A stretch of DNA of 16,823 bases from Patescibacteria group bacterium. GTDB taxonomy: Bacteria; Patescibacteriota; Minisyncoccia; Portnoybacterales; UBA2143. Below the pieces are notes generated by a model. The model ran no database searches. It was not told the origin of the DNA and was given only the letters and a program-made list of their open reading frames with translations. The stretch is taken from the NCBI GenBank assembly GCA_018829245.1, contig JAHJUH010000020.1, forward strand, positions 1 through 16,823. Reading direction: 5' to 3'. Made by a program: the position numbers and the translations under genes. This document shows, piece after piece, positions 6,470 through 13,029 of this stretch; position 1 is the stretch's first letter, and every line of letters starts with the position of its first letter.

Positions 6470-6916
6470 TTATTTTTCCTCTATAATAATAACTTTTATT
6501 TTAACCTCTAAATTATGAGGTAATTCAATACTAACTTCATGCTCCCCTATTTCTTTAATAGGGTCTTTTAATTTTATCCATTCTTTTTCTATTTTAAATC
6601 CATTTTCTTTTAATTTTTCACTTATTTTAGATGAAGTAATAGATCCAAAAAGCTTTCCTTCTTCACTAATTTTAGCAAAGATTTCTAATTCAAAATCATC
6701 TAATTCACTAGCAATTTTTTGAAAAATAGTTAATTCTTCTTCAGCTTTTTCTTCTTTAATTTTTTTTCTTTCTTCTAATTTAGCTAATTCTGATTTAGTG
6801 GCTAAAACAGCTAATTTATTGGGAAACAGAAAATTACGAGCATAACCATCAGCTACCTTTTTAATTTCATCTTTTTTCCCTATATTTTCTACATCTTCTA
6901 ATAAAATTATTTTCAT
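6470..6916 (-). CDS. rplI: 50S ribosomal protein bL9
   Basis: A 148-residue full-length bL9. The N-terminal RNA-binding domain (about 1-45: MKIILLEDVENIGKKDEIKK, GYARNFLFPNKLA) is joined by a long charged helix (about 45-78) to the C-terminal domain (79-148), which begins at GKLFGSITSSKISE. It binds 23S rRNA near the base of the L1 stalk and helps limit frameshifting. Presence of bL9 is informative, because part of the CPR lacks it. The ATG directly follows CTACGGGGT, which is the terminal repeat of the intergenic element at 6918-7049; the GGGG is the only purine run available for ribosome binding. It follows acyP and precedes pyrG on the same strand. Confidence 0.95.
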   Translation of the reverse strand: MKIILLEDVENIGKKDEIKKVADGYARNFLFPNKLAVLATKSELAKLEERKKIKEEKAEEELTIFQKIASELDDFELEIFAKISEEGKLFGSITSSKISEKLKENGFKIEKEWIKLKDPIKEIGEHEVSIELPHNLEVKIKVIIIEEK

Positions 6917-6917
6917 A

Positions 6918-7049
6918 CCCCGTAGAAGAATTTTAAATATTAAAACTAATAATCATTCTAATATCTAAAACTCTTTTTATTTGCTTAATTATTTTTCATA
7001 CCCCGTTTTTCTTTTCGCCAAAGGCGAATTTCAAAATTTCTCTACGGGG
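6918..7049 (-). repeat. 132-bp element with 17-bp terminal inverted repeats, abutting the rplI start codon
   Basis: The ends are CCCCGTAGAAGAATTTT (6918-6934) and AAAATTTCTCTACGGGG (7033-7049), complementary at 15 of 17 positions. CATA lies immediately outside both ends (6914-6917 and 7050-7053), like a 4-bp target duplication; on the minus strand one copy supplies the rplI TATG. A third CATACCCCGT occurs inside (6997-7006). From there to 7049 runs a smaller nested dyad, with outer CCCCGT/ACGGGG and inner TTCGCC/GGCGAA around AAA. The interior is otherwise AT-rich with no ORF of note. A sister element of 131 bp sits before rpoD. It could be a miniature inverted-repeat element or a structured leader RNA hiding the rplI ribosome site. 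Confidence 0.75.
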
Positions 7050-7053
7050 CATA

Positions 7054-7329
7054 TTAGTATTTTATATTAAATTTATTAAATTGATCAGTTGATTCTTTCC
7101 ATTCTATATCAACTTTAATTACTTTTGCCAGCATAGGTCCATTATAGCACCAATCAATAAGTTGCTTCAAGTCCTTTTCTTCTCCTTCAGCTACTACTTT
7201 AACTGTTCCATCTGGCTTATTTATAACCCAGCCAACTAATCCTAATTTTTTAGCTTTTTGCCTAGTTGAATCTCGAAACATAACCATTTGCACTCGTCCA
7301 TATATTTTTAAAATTACTTGTTTTTTCAT
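7054..7329 (-). CDS. acyP: Acylphosphatase
   Basis: At 91 residues it is the normal size of this single-domain enzyme, which hydrolyses the carboxyl-phosphate bond of acyl phosphates in the cytosol. The signature is present: YGRVQ followed by VMFRDSTRQKA with catalytic Arg19, and GWVINKPDGTVKVVAEG with catalytic Asn37. The phosphate loop reads GRVQMVMFR where most family members have GRVQGVGFR, so two glycines are replaced by methionine; the catalytic Arg and Asn are kept. Its ATG overlaps the stop of the upstream protease gene by one base (TAATG), suggesting coupled translation. The bL9 gene follows beyond a 132-bp repeat element. The family is certain; the cellular substrate is unknown, as for most acylphosphatases. 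Confidence 0.92.
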   Translation of the reverse strand: MKKQVILKIYGRVQMVMFRDSTRQKAKKLGLVGWVINKPDGTVKVVAEGEEKDLKQLIDWCYNGPMLAKVIKVDIEWKESTDQFNKFNIKY

Positions 7330-8537
7330 TACTTTAATAATTCTAAAGCTTTATTTAATTGAGGATCGCGCATTTCGTCAATATCTTCTAAAGTAATCTC
7401 TACTTCCTCATCAGGTACTATTCCTTCTTCACTAATGGAAGTTCCTAATGGAGTTAACCATTTAGCTACTGTAATTTTAATACTAGAACCACCTTTTAAT
7501 TTTTCTAATTGCTGAACAGATCCCTTGCCAAAACTTTTTTGGCCAACTAATTTAATACCTTGAATATCTCTTAATGCGCCAGCTAAAATTTCTGAAGCTG
7601 AAGCTGAACCTTCATTAATTAAAACAACTACTGGAATATTTTCTAATCCTTTATATCCTTTACTTCTAAATTCATTATTATTTTCTCCATTGCCAAAATC
7701 TTCAACCACAACTAATTCTCCTTTAGGCAAAAACCAGCTAGTTATATCAACTGCTACTTCTAAATATCCTCCTGGATTATTTCTAACATCTAAAATAATA
7801 CCATTTGGATTAAGCTTGATAATTTCTTTAACTATTTTTCTAAATTGATTAGCCATATTTTCAGTAAAATGATATAGCTGTATGTAAACAACATTATTAT
7901 CTTTAACTTCCCATTTAATAATAGGAATCTGAATTGTATCTCTAGTCACTTTTATTTCTTTAGCTTCATCCCATTCATCTCTAACGATAAGTAAATTTAC
8001 TTCAGTTCCTTTTTCTCCTCTAATTAAATTAACTGCTTCATCAAGAGTTAAATCAGATGTTAATGTATCATTTACTTTAAGAATCTTGTCTCCTGGTTTT
8101 AAACCAGCTTTTTGAGCTGGATTGCCTTCTAAAGGAGAAATAATGGTTAAAGTTCCTTTACGTATGCCTATTTCTGCTCCAATTCCTTCAAAACTTCCGC
8201 TAATATCATCAATAAACTTTTTACTTTCTTGCGGTTCCATGAAAACAGAATAAGGATCATCTAAAGATTTAAGTAGTCCAGAAATAGCTCCATAAATCAT
8301 TTTTTCACGATCCAAATCAAGTCGATTAACATATTTTTGCTCTATTAAATGCCAAGCATCCCAAAACAAACTAAAATCAGTATCATTTGGTTGTCCAACT
8401 TCTTTATTAGCTAATCCTTCAATTTTATCAATAGATGGCTGTCTATTTTGTCCTATAAAAAAACCACAAGCAAAAACAGTGGATAATAAGATGATCCAAA
8501 TTAATATTAAAATATATTTTCTTGTTTTCTTTTTCAT
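7329..8537 (-). CDS. C-terminal processing peptidase (S41 family) with PDZ domain
   Basis: A 402-residue envelope serine protease of the CtpA/CtpB/Prc type. An N-terminal membrane anchor spans about residues 9-29 (YILILIWIILLSTVFACGFF); Cys24 gives a weak lipobox-like context, but an uncleaved anchor is likelier. An N-terminal helical region (about 55-112, with LLKSLDDPYSVFMEP) is followed by a PDZ domain at about 117-200 (AGLKPGDKILKVND) and the S41 core to about residue 375. The Ser/Lys dyad is visible: Ser313 in GSASASEI and Lys338 in FGKGSVQ, at the usual spacing of 25. The family cleaves protein C-termini outside the cytoplasm. The gene starts 1 nt after the upstream glycosyltransferase stop and overlaps acyP by one base. 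Confidence 0.94.
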   Translation of the reverse strand: MKKKTRKYILILIWIILLSTVFACGFFIGQNRQPSIDKIEGLANKEVGQPNDTDFSLFWDAWHLIEQKYVNRLDLDREKMIYGAISGLLKSLDDPYSVFMEPQESKKFIDDISGSFEGIGAEIGIRKGTLTIISPLEGNPAQKAGLKPGDKILKVNDTLTSDLTLDEAVNLIRGEKGTEVNLLIVRDEWDEAKEIKVTRDTIQIPIIKWEVKDNNVVYIQLYHFTENMANQFRKIVKEIIKLNPNGIILDVRNNPGGYLEVAVDITSWFLPKGELVVVEDFGNGENNNEFRSKGYKGLENIPVVVLINEGSASASEILAGALRDIQGIKLVGQKSFGKGSVQQLEKLKGGSSIKITVAKWLTPLGTSISEEGIVPDEEVEITLEDIDEMRDPQLNKALELLK

Positions 8538-8538
8538 A

Positions 8539-9333
8539 TTATATTTTCGAATTACGCCATTTCCAAGAATACTTCAGCGCGCTTATTAAATGAATTCTCG
8601 TATATTTATTAAGTAAAATATCTGAAAAACCTCCCCATTTTCTACTATGTCTATAATAATAATGCGACATTTGAGCAAATGGAAAATAAATTACTTTATA
8701 GCCGTTTTGCCAAAAACGACGGCACCAATCAGTATCTTCTAAATACATAAAAAATCTTTCATCCATTAATCCTATTTCTTCAATCACTTTTTTTCGCACT
8801 AACATAGCTGATCCTTGGACCCAATTAACTTCTTTTGGAGAAGAAAGATTTTGTTTTTGCATTAAAAAATTATTTATTTTCTTCTTACCCCATTTTAATT
8901 TTCCTAAAAATGTTCGTCTAGCTAAAAATGCTCCTATAGTTGGAAACTTAAAACAAGAACTTTGTACTTGATTACTAAAGGTCAATAATTGTGGACCAAT
9001 TATGCCAACATCTGAATTTTCTTTAATAAATTCAAGCATTCGTTGAACTGATTCTTTTAGAATAAGAATATCAGCATTAAGAATTAAAATATATTCTCCT
9101 TTAGTTTTTTTTATGCCTGTATTAACAATTTTAGCATAGCCAACGTTTTTTGGAAAAGAGATAAAATTAACCTGAGGAAAATCATTTTTAATTGATTTTT
9201 GAATTTCTATTTGCGGTTGACTGTCAACAATAAATATTTCATGTTCAATATCTTCAATATTATCTTTAATTGATTTAAGGCAGAGTTTTAACAAAACCGG
9301 TGTTTTATGATGAGTAATAATAATAGAAAGCAT
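8539..9333 (-). CDS. Family 2 glycosyltransferase (WbbL/rhamnosyltransferase-like)
   Basis: A 264-residue GT-A fold enzyme. The start MLSIIITHHK and IFIVDSQ mark the nucleotide-binding half. Asn86-Ala-Asp88 (LNADI) is the DxD-like metal/sugar-nucleotide motif. WVQGSAMLVRKKV (about 171-183) and LEDTDWCRR (Glu199, Asp200, Asp202) are the acceptor-side motifs typical of the WbbL subgroup; His224 follows (MSHYYYRHS). No membrane helix is evident, so it probably works at the cytoplasmic face, adding a sugar to a lipid-linked or surface glycan. Donor and acceptor are unknown; rhamnosyl transfer is a guess from subgroup resemblance. It is the last of four surface-glycan genes on this strand and is separated from the LCP gene by a palindromic repeat. 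Confidence 0.88.
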   Translation of the reverse strand: MLSIIITHHKTPVLLKLCLKSIKDNIEDIEHEIFIVDSQPQIEIQKSIKNDFPQVNFISFPKNVGYAKIVNTGIKKTKGEYILILNADILILKESVQRMLEFIKENSDVGIIGPQLLTFSNQVQSSCFKFPTIGAFLARRTFLGKLKWGKKKINNFLMQKQNLSSPKEVNWVQGSAMLVRKKVIEEIGLMDERFFMYLEDTDWCRRFWQNGYKVIYFPFAQMSHYYYRHSRKWGGFSDILLNKYTRIHLISALKYSWKWRNSKI

Positions 9334-9342
9334 TTATTTCTA

Positions 9343-9413
9343 TGTCATTCTGAGCGTTAGCGAAGAATCTTTCGCGAATCAGAGATCCTTCGGGCTTTGC
9401 CATCAGGATGACA
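9343..9413. repeat. 71-bp imperfect palindrome of the TGTCATTCTGAGCG type
   Basis: The left arm TGTCATTCTGAGCG (from 9343) continues to AGCGAAGAATCT; the right arm runs AGATCCTTCGGG to ATCAGGATGACA (ending 9413). The arms pair imperfectly around TTCGCGAATC. It fills almost the whole gap between the LCP and glycosyltransferase genes and is visibly richer in G+C than its surroundings. From memory, closely similar palindromes are dispersed in many unrelated bacterial genomes, so this is probably a REP-like unit of wide distribution. It could also slow or end transcription, but no T-run follows on the minus strand. Confidence 0.75.
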
Positions 9414-9417
9414 GTTT

Positions 9418-10419
9418 TTAATTAAAAATATTATTACAAACTTCTTGGATTTGTTTAAAATCATCCCCTACTGGCAAAAGAACATATTCTTCATTAATAA
9501 AGGTATGATATAATAATCCTTCTGGGGAAATATTAAATATTCTTGTTTTAATATTTTCAGTATCCAAATTTAAAGACAGATTAATCATGTTTTTAATATC
9601 AGTCAAATTCATATCTGTTCGAACATTTTTGCCAAGTAAATCCAAAAGATTATATATTTTAACTGGATTAGTTAAAACGCCTAAAGAAAAGGCTTTTTCT
9701 TTAATTGCCATTAAAACTTGTTGTTGGCGAGCCATTCGATCAAAATCATCAGTTGAATAACGAGAACGGACATAATAAAGAGCTGTTTCTCCATCTAAAT
9801 GATTTTCTCCTTCTGAAATTTGAAAAACCCATCTTTCTTCATCATCAAATTCTTTAATAAACCAATGTTCATTTTCTTCCCAGCCTTCTTTTGACCATTG
9901 AAAATCCTCTTCAAATGTTTGGTCTAAATAAATATCAATTCCGCCTAAAGTATCAATTACTTCTGTTAAAGCTTTAAAATTTACACTAATGGCATGATCA
10001 ACATATTGGTTTGTTATATAAGAAACTGTTTTTTTTGCGCAATCTAATCCGCCATAAGCATAAGCAAAATTGATTTTTTTCTTTTCTTTTAAACACCAAG
10101 TTTGAACATAAAGATCTCGAGGCAATGAAATCATTGCTATTTTATTGGTATTTTTATCAATACTAACTAAAATCATAGCATCAGAAAGCAGTTTGCCATC
10201 ACCTAATTCATCTGCTCCTCTGCCTCCTAATAAAAGAATATTAATTCTATTAGGATTTTTTTCCGGTAAATCAGGTAAAGTAAAAGGCATAATTTGAACT
10301 TTGTCTGCCCAATCAATTACTTTGCTAATAGTAAAGCTAGTTTTAAAAAAGAAAATAGAAAATAATCCTACTAATAGCAAGATGAGAAAAGTAAGCAAAA
10401 TTTTTGTTCTTTTTTTCAT
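9418..10419 (-). CDS. LytR-CpsA-Psr (LCP) family glycopolymer transferase
   Basis: A 333-residue protein with one N-terminal transmembrane anchor (about 6-26, ILLTFLILLLVGLFSIFFF) and an extracellular LCP domain (about 58-250). Conserved features are NILLLGGRG, LSDAMILVSID (Asp80), SLPRDLYV (Arg101), and YVRSRYSTDDFDRMARQQQ with Arg218, Arg220, Asp224/227, Arg228 and Arg231. In other bacteria these enzymes move glycopolymers from a polyprenyl-phosphate carrier onto peptidoglycan or proteins. About residues 169-200 form an unusual acidic, Trp-rich insertion (five Trp, many Glu/Asp) between core strands. Cys109 and Cys127 flank a short segment and could form a disulfide outside the cell. It lies 5 bp after an upstream glycosyltransferase in a glycan-assembly block, which supports an attachment role. 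Confidence 0.93.
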   Translation of the reverse strand: MKKRTKILLTFLILLLVGLFSIFFFKTSFTISKVIDWADKVQIMPFTLPDLPEKNPNRINILLLGGRGADELGDGKLLSDAMILVSIDKNTNKIAMISLPRDLYVQTWCLKEKKKINFAYAYGGLDCAKKTVSYITNQYVDHAISVNFKALTEVIDTLGGIDIYLDQTFEEDFQWSKEGWEENEHWFIKEFDDEERWVFQISEGENHLDGETALYYVRSRYSTDDFDRMARQQQVLMAIKEKAFSLGVLTNPVKIYNLLDLLGKNVRTDMNLTDIKNMINLSLNLDTENIKTRIFNISPEGLLYHTFINEEYVLLPVGDDFKQIQEVCNNIFN

Positions 10420-10424
10420 TTATA

Positions 10425-11462
10425 TTATTTAAACCATCTATTCATTTCTTTTGCACTTGCCTTTTTATTATTCATAATGATTTTTCTTTTTTGCCAAGCA
10501 TTAGGTATTTGATTAAATAAAGCTTTAATAGCTCTCCAAGTATATTTTTCAAAAAATAAGATATAAATCCAGGAAGCTATTTCTTTAGGCAGAAACCAAG
10601 GAAAATGCTTTAGTAAGATTATAATCTGCTCATTTTTGATTTGCATCAATCTCTGGTTTTTAAAGGCATAATATTTTCCAAATCTACTAACTTTTAATCT
10701 TTCTTTAATAATATCAATATATCTTGTAGTTGCGCTTTCCCCAGATGTTCTATCATGCCAAGCAATTGATTTTGGCTGATATATTGTTTTCCATTGATTA
10801 AGACGTAATCTCCAAGCTAAATCAACATCTTCCTTATAGCAGAAAAAATCTTCATCAAAATACTCATCTTTAATTTTAACATCTTCTAAGGCCTTGCGTC
10901 GATAAATTGGAGCTGCTCCGTCAGCGCCAAAAACTTCATTCATTTTTTTATAATGATTTTCATTAATTTCACCTTGTCCTCTATTAATAATTCTTCTATT
11001 TTTAAAAATAACTAGGCCAGTAGTATCTATAATATGAGAAATATCATAATTAATTGATTTATTAAGAATTGATCTTCCTGTATTCCAACGAAGCAATCTT
11101 CCTTGCACAGCTCCTATTTGATCATCTTTTTTAAATATTTTAATCGCTTTTCTAATAAAGTCTTTATTTAAAACCACATCTTGATTAAGGCAAAGAATAA
11201 ATTCTCCTTGAGTTTCTCTTATTCCTTGATTATGTCCTGCTGCAAATCCAATATTCTTTTTATTATAAATTATTCTTAGATTTGACTTGTTTTTAAATCT
11301 TTTTAAATAATCTACTGTTTTATCTGTTGAAGCATTATCAATAATTAAAATATTAAAATATGGGTATGCTTGATTAAAAACAGAGCCTAAACAATCTTCA
11401 ATATATTTTTCACCATTATATGTAAGAAGATTTATAGAAACTAAAGAATGATTTTTAAACAT
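10425..11462 (-). CDS. Family 2 glycosyltransferase
   Basis: A 345-residue GT2 enzyme. The GT-A core begins SLVSINLLTYNGEKY, with IIDNASTDKTV at about 40-50 for the nucleotide and Asn93-Gln-Asp95 (LNQDVV) as the DxD-like motif. GADGAAPIYRRKAL (about 179-192) and FFCYKEDVDLAWRLR (Glu211, Asp212, Asp214) are the acceptor-site motifs, then His236 (AWHDRTSG). The C-terminal roughly 100 residues are basic and Trp-rich (FPWFLPKEIASWIYILFFEKY), perhaps an amphipathic membrane-association segment. It would transfer a sugar to a membrane-linked acceptor; donor and acceptor are unknown. It lies between the O-antigen-ligase-like gene (11-bp gap) and LCP (5-bp gap), so the three are almost surely co-transcribed. 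It differs clearly from the other GT2 in the cluster and likely adds a different sugar. Confidence 0.9.
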   Translation of the reverse strand: MFKNHSLVSINLLTYNGEKYIEDCLGSVFNQAYPYFNILIIDNASTDKTVDYLKRFKNKSNLRIIYNKKNIGFAAGHNQGIRETQGEFILCLNQDVVLNKDFIRKAIKIFKKDDQIGAVQGRLLRWNTGRSILNKSINYDISHIIDTTGLVIFKNRRIINRGQGEINENHYKKMNEVFGADGAAPIYRRKALEDVKIKDEYFDEDFFCYKEDVDLAWRLRLNQWKTIYQPKSIAWHDRTSGESATTRYIDIIKERLKVSRFGKYYAFKNQRLMQIKNEQIIILLKHFPWFLPKEIASWIYILFFEKYTWRAIKALFNQIPNAWQKRKIIMNNKKASAKEMNRWFK

Positions 11463-11473
11463 AATAAGCTAAT

Positions 11474-12994
11474 TTATCTGTTAATATATAATAAACTAAG
11501 ATTAGCTATAAAAAACAAAAGTATCTTATCGTTAAAAAGGACTACATCAAATAAACTATATCCTAAAATCCATACCAAAGCAAGCATAAAAAAACCAGAC
11601 CAAACCTGAAAAAACCTATTATTTATCTCCTTTTTTTCTTGAAAAATAAACCAACTTCTTTTTAATATCTGCCAAAAAACAACCAATAAAATAATTAAAG
11701 CAAAAACACCCATTTCTGCTGCAACGTCTAAATACAAACTATGAGCTGAAGAACCCTTTTTAGCTGAAGACATTTTTTCATTAAGAACTACTGGGTAATT
11801 CCCTATTCCTACTCCTAAAACAGGATGAATTATTATTGAATTAACAGTTCTTCTCCAAATTTCCAATCTGCTTTTAACTGAGATTTCATCAAAATCAATA
11901 ATGCTTCTGGCTCTTTCAAATAATGAAATATTTTCTAAATCAAGCGGCCTATCAAGTTGAATTTGCTGAGAAAACAAAAGAATCCTTGAAGCAATTGGAA
12001 ACAAAAGAAAGAAAATAATTAAACATCCTATTATAAGACTCATTTGTTTTTTACAGCTTTTATTTGACTTATAAAGAAAAATAATAAATAAAAATATTAA
12101 TAATGAACCTAAAGCGCTCACCCAAGCTCCTCTTGAACCAGAAAAAATAATAGCTAATAAGCAAAATATTAAAAGAATATAAGAAATAATTATTTTTTTC
12201 TTATTCTTTTCTGAATTCAAAAAAATTATTGTTAAAAAGAAAGGAAGAGAAAGAATACAAAAGAAAGCAAAAGAATGAGAATCAGGGAAAACAGAAAACA
12301 TTCTTAAAGTAGCTGGCAATGAAGCATAATATGAAAACCAAGTATTGCTATGTAATAAAAGATTACTTAAAAATTCACCATAAAAAACATTAATAATATG
12401 CCTATCCCAAAATAGCCAGAAATTAGAAAGTGTAATAAAAAAAACAGAAAAAAATTGAACAAAACCAATTCCTAAAACTAATCCAATAGCTACTTTAATT
12501 GCACTAATAATTTTCTGAATAGCCCTTTCTTTTTCTTTCTTCTTATCAATCAAATTTCTAATAATAATATATAAAAGAAAAGCATTAATTAAAAATATGA
12601 TTTTTTTGATACCAATCCAAATATTAACAGCTGGAAAAAGAGAAAGACCAGCAATTAACAAAAATATGCCTATTAAGTATTCCCATTGATAATGTTTTAG
12701 ATTTTCTTTTAATTTCCATTTATCAGTGATAGTTTTAATCAAAACTAAAAATAAAACAATTATTAAAATCCGCCAATTAGCTAATGTATCAAGATTTTCT
12801 GTAATAGGTAAAGCTACAAACAAAGGAATAGAAGCAATAAAAACCCAAAGCGAATCTTCTATAGGACTGAAAATAAAATAAAAAATCATTAATCCTGTTA
12901 TAAATAAACCTGCTTCTCGCGGAAAAATATTAAAGATCATTAAAAAAATAAAAATGATTTCAAATATAAGAACAGTTAAATTTTTTGGATTCAT
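11474..12994 (-). CDS. O-antigen ligase/polymerase-like polytopic membrane protein (Wzy_C type)
   Basis: A 506-residue protein made almost entirely of hydrophobic helices (roughly ten to twelve), with one long non-membrane loop at about residues 340-415. Family landmarks are GSRGAWVSALGS (Arg288) at a helix start, then RLEIWRRTVNSIIIHPVLGVGIGNYP and AHSLYLDVAAEMG with His418, the loop motif of WaaL/Wzy-type enzymes. Such proteins use polyprenyl-diphosphate glycans as donors, either ligating them to an acceptor or polymerising repeat units at the outer face of the membrane. Ligase and polymerase cannot be told apart from sequence alone; an O-glycan ligase for a protein is also possible. It heads the glycan block, 35 bp after rpoD, with AAGGA about 17 nt before the ATG inside a short repeat. 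Confidence 0.88.
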   Translation of the reverse strand: MNPKNLTVLIFEIIFIFLMIFNIFPREAGLFITGLMIFYFIFSPIEDSLWVFIASIPLFVALPITENLDTLANWRILIIVLFLVLIKTITDKWKLKENLKHYQWEYLIGIFLLIAGLSLFPAVNIWIGIKKIIFLINAFLLYIIIRNLIDKKKEKERAIQKIISAIKVAIGLVLGIGFVQFFSVFFITLSNFWLFWDRHIINVFYGEFLSNLLLHSNTWFSYYASLPATLRMFSVFPDSHSFAFFCILSLPFFLTIIFLNSEKNKKKIIISYILLIFCLLAIIFSGSRGAWVSALGSLLIFLFIIFLYKSNKSCKKQMSLIIGCLIIFFLLFPIASRILLFSQQIQLDRPLDLENISLFERARSIIDFDEISVKSRLEIWRRTVNSIIIHPVLGVGIGNYPVVLNEKMSSAKKGSSAHSLYLDVAAEMGVFALIILLVVFWQILKRSWFIFQEKKEINNRFFQVWSGFFMLALVWILGYSLFDVVLFNDKILLFFIANLSLLYINR

Positions 12995-13002
12995 ATTAAG
13001 TC

Positions 13003-13016
13003 AAGGACGTTCCTTA
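13003..13016. repeat. 14-bp copy of the palindrome arm found at 1366-1379
   Basis: AAGGACGTTCCTTA is identical to the right arm of the nested palindrome near position 1350 and lies in the 35-bp gap between rpoD and the O-antigen-ligase-like gene. Only a single arm is present here; read on the minus strand it forms the small hairpin AAGGA, ACG, TCCTT. Two exact 14-mers in about 17 kb, both intergenic, suggest a dispersed repeat rather than chance. Confidence 0.55.
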
Positions 13017-13029
13017 TTATTTCTTATTA

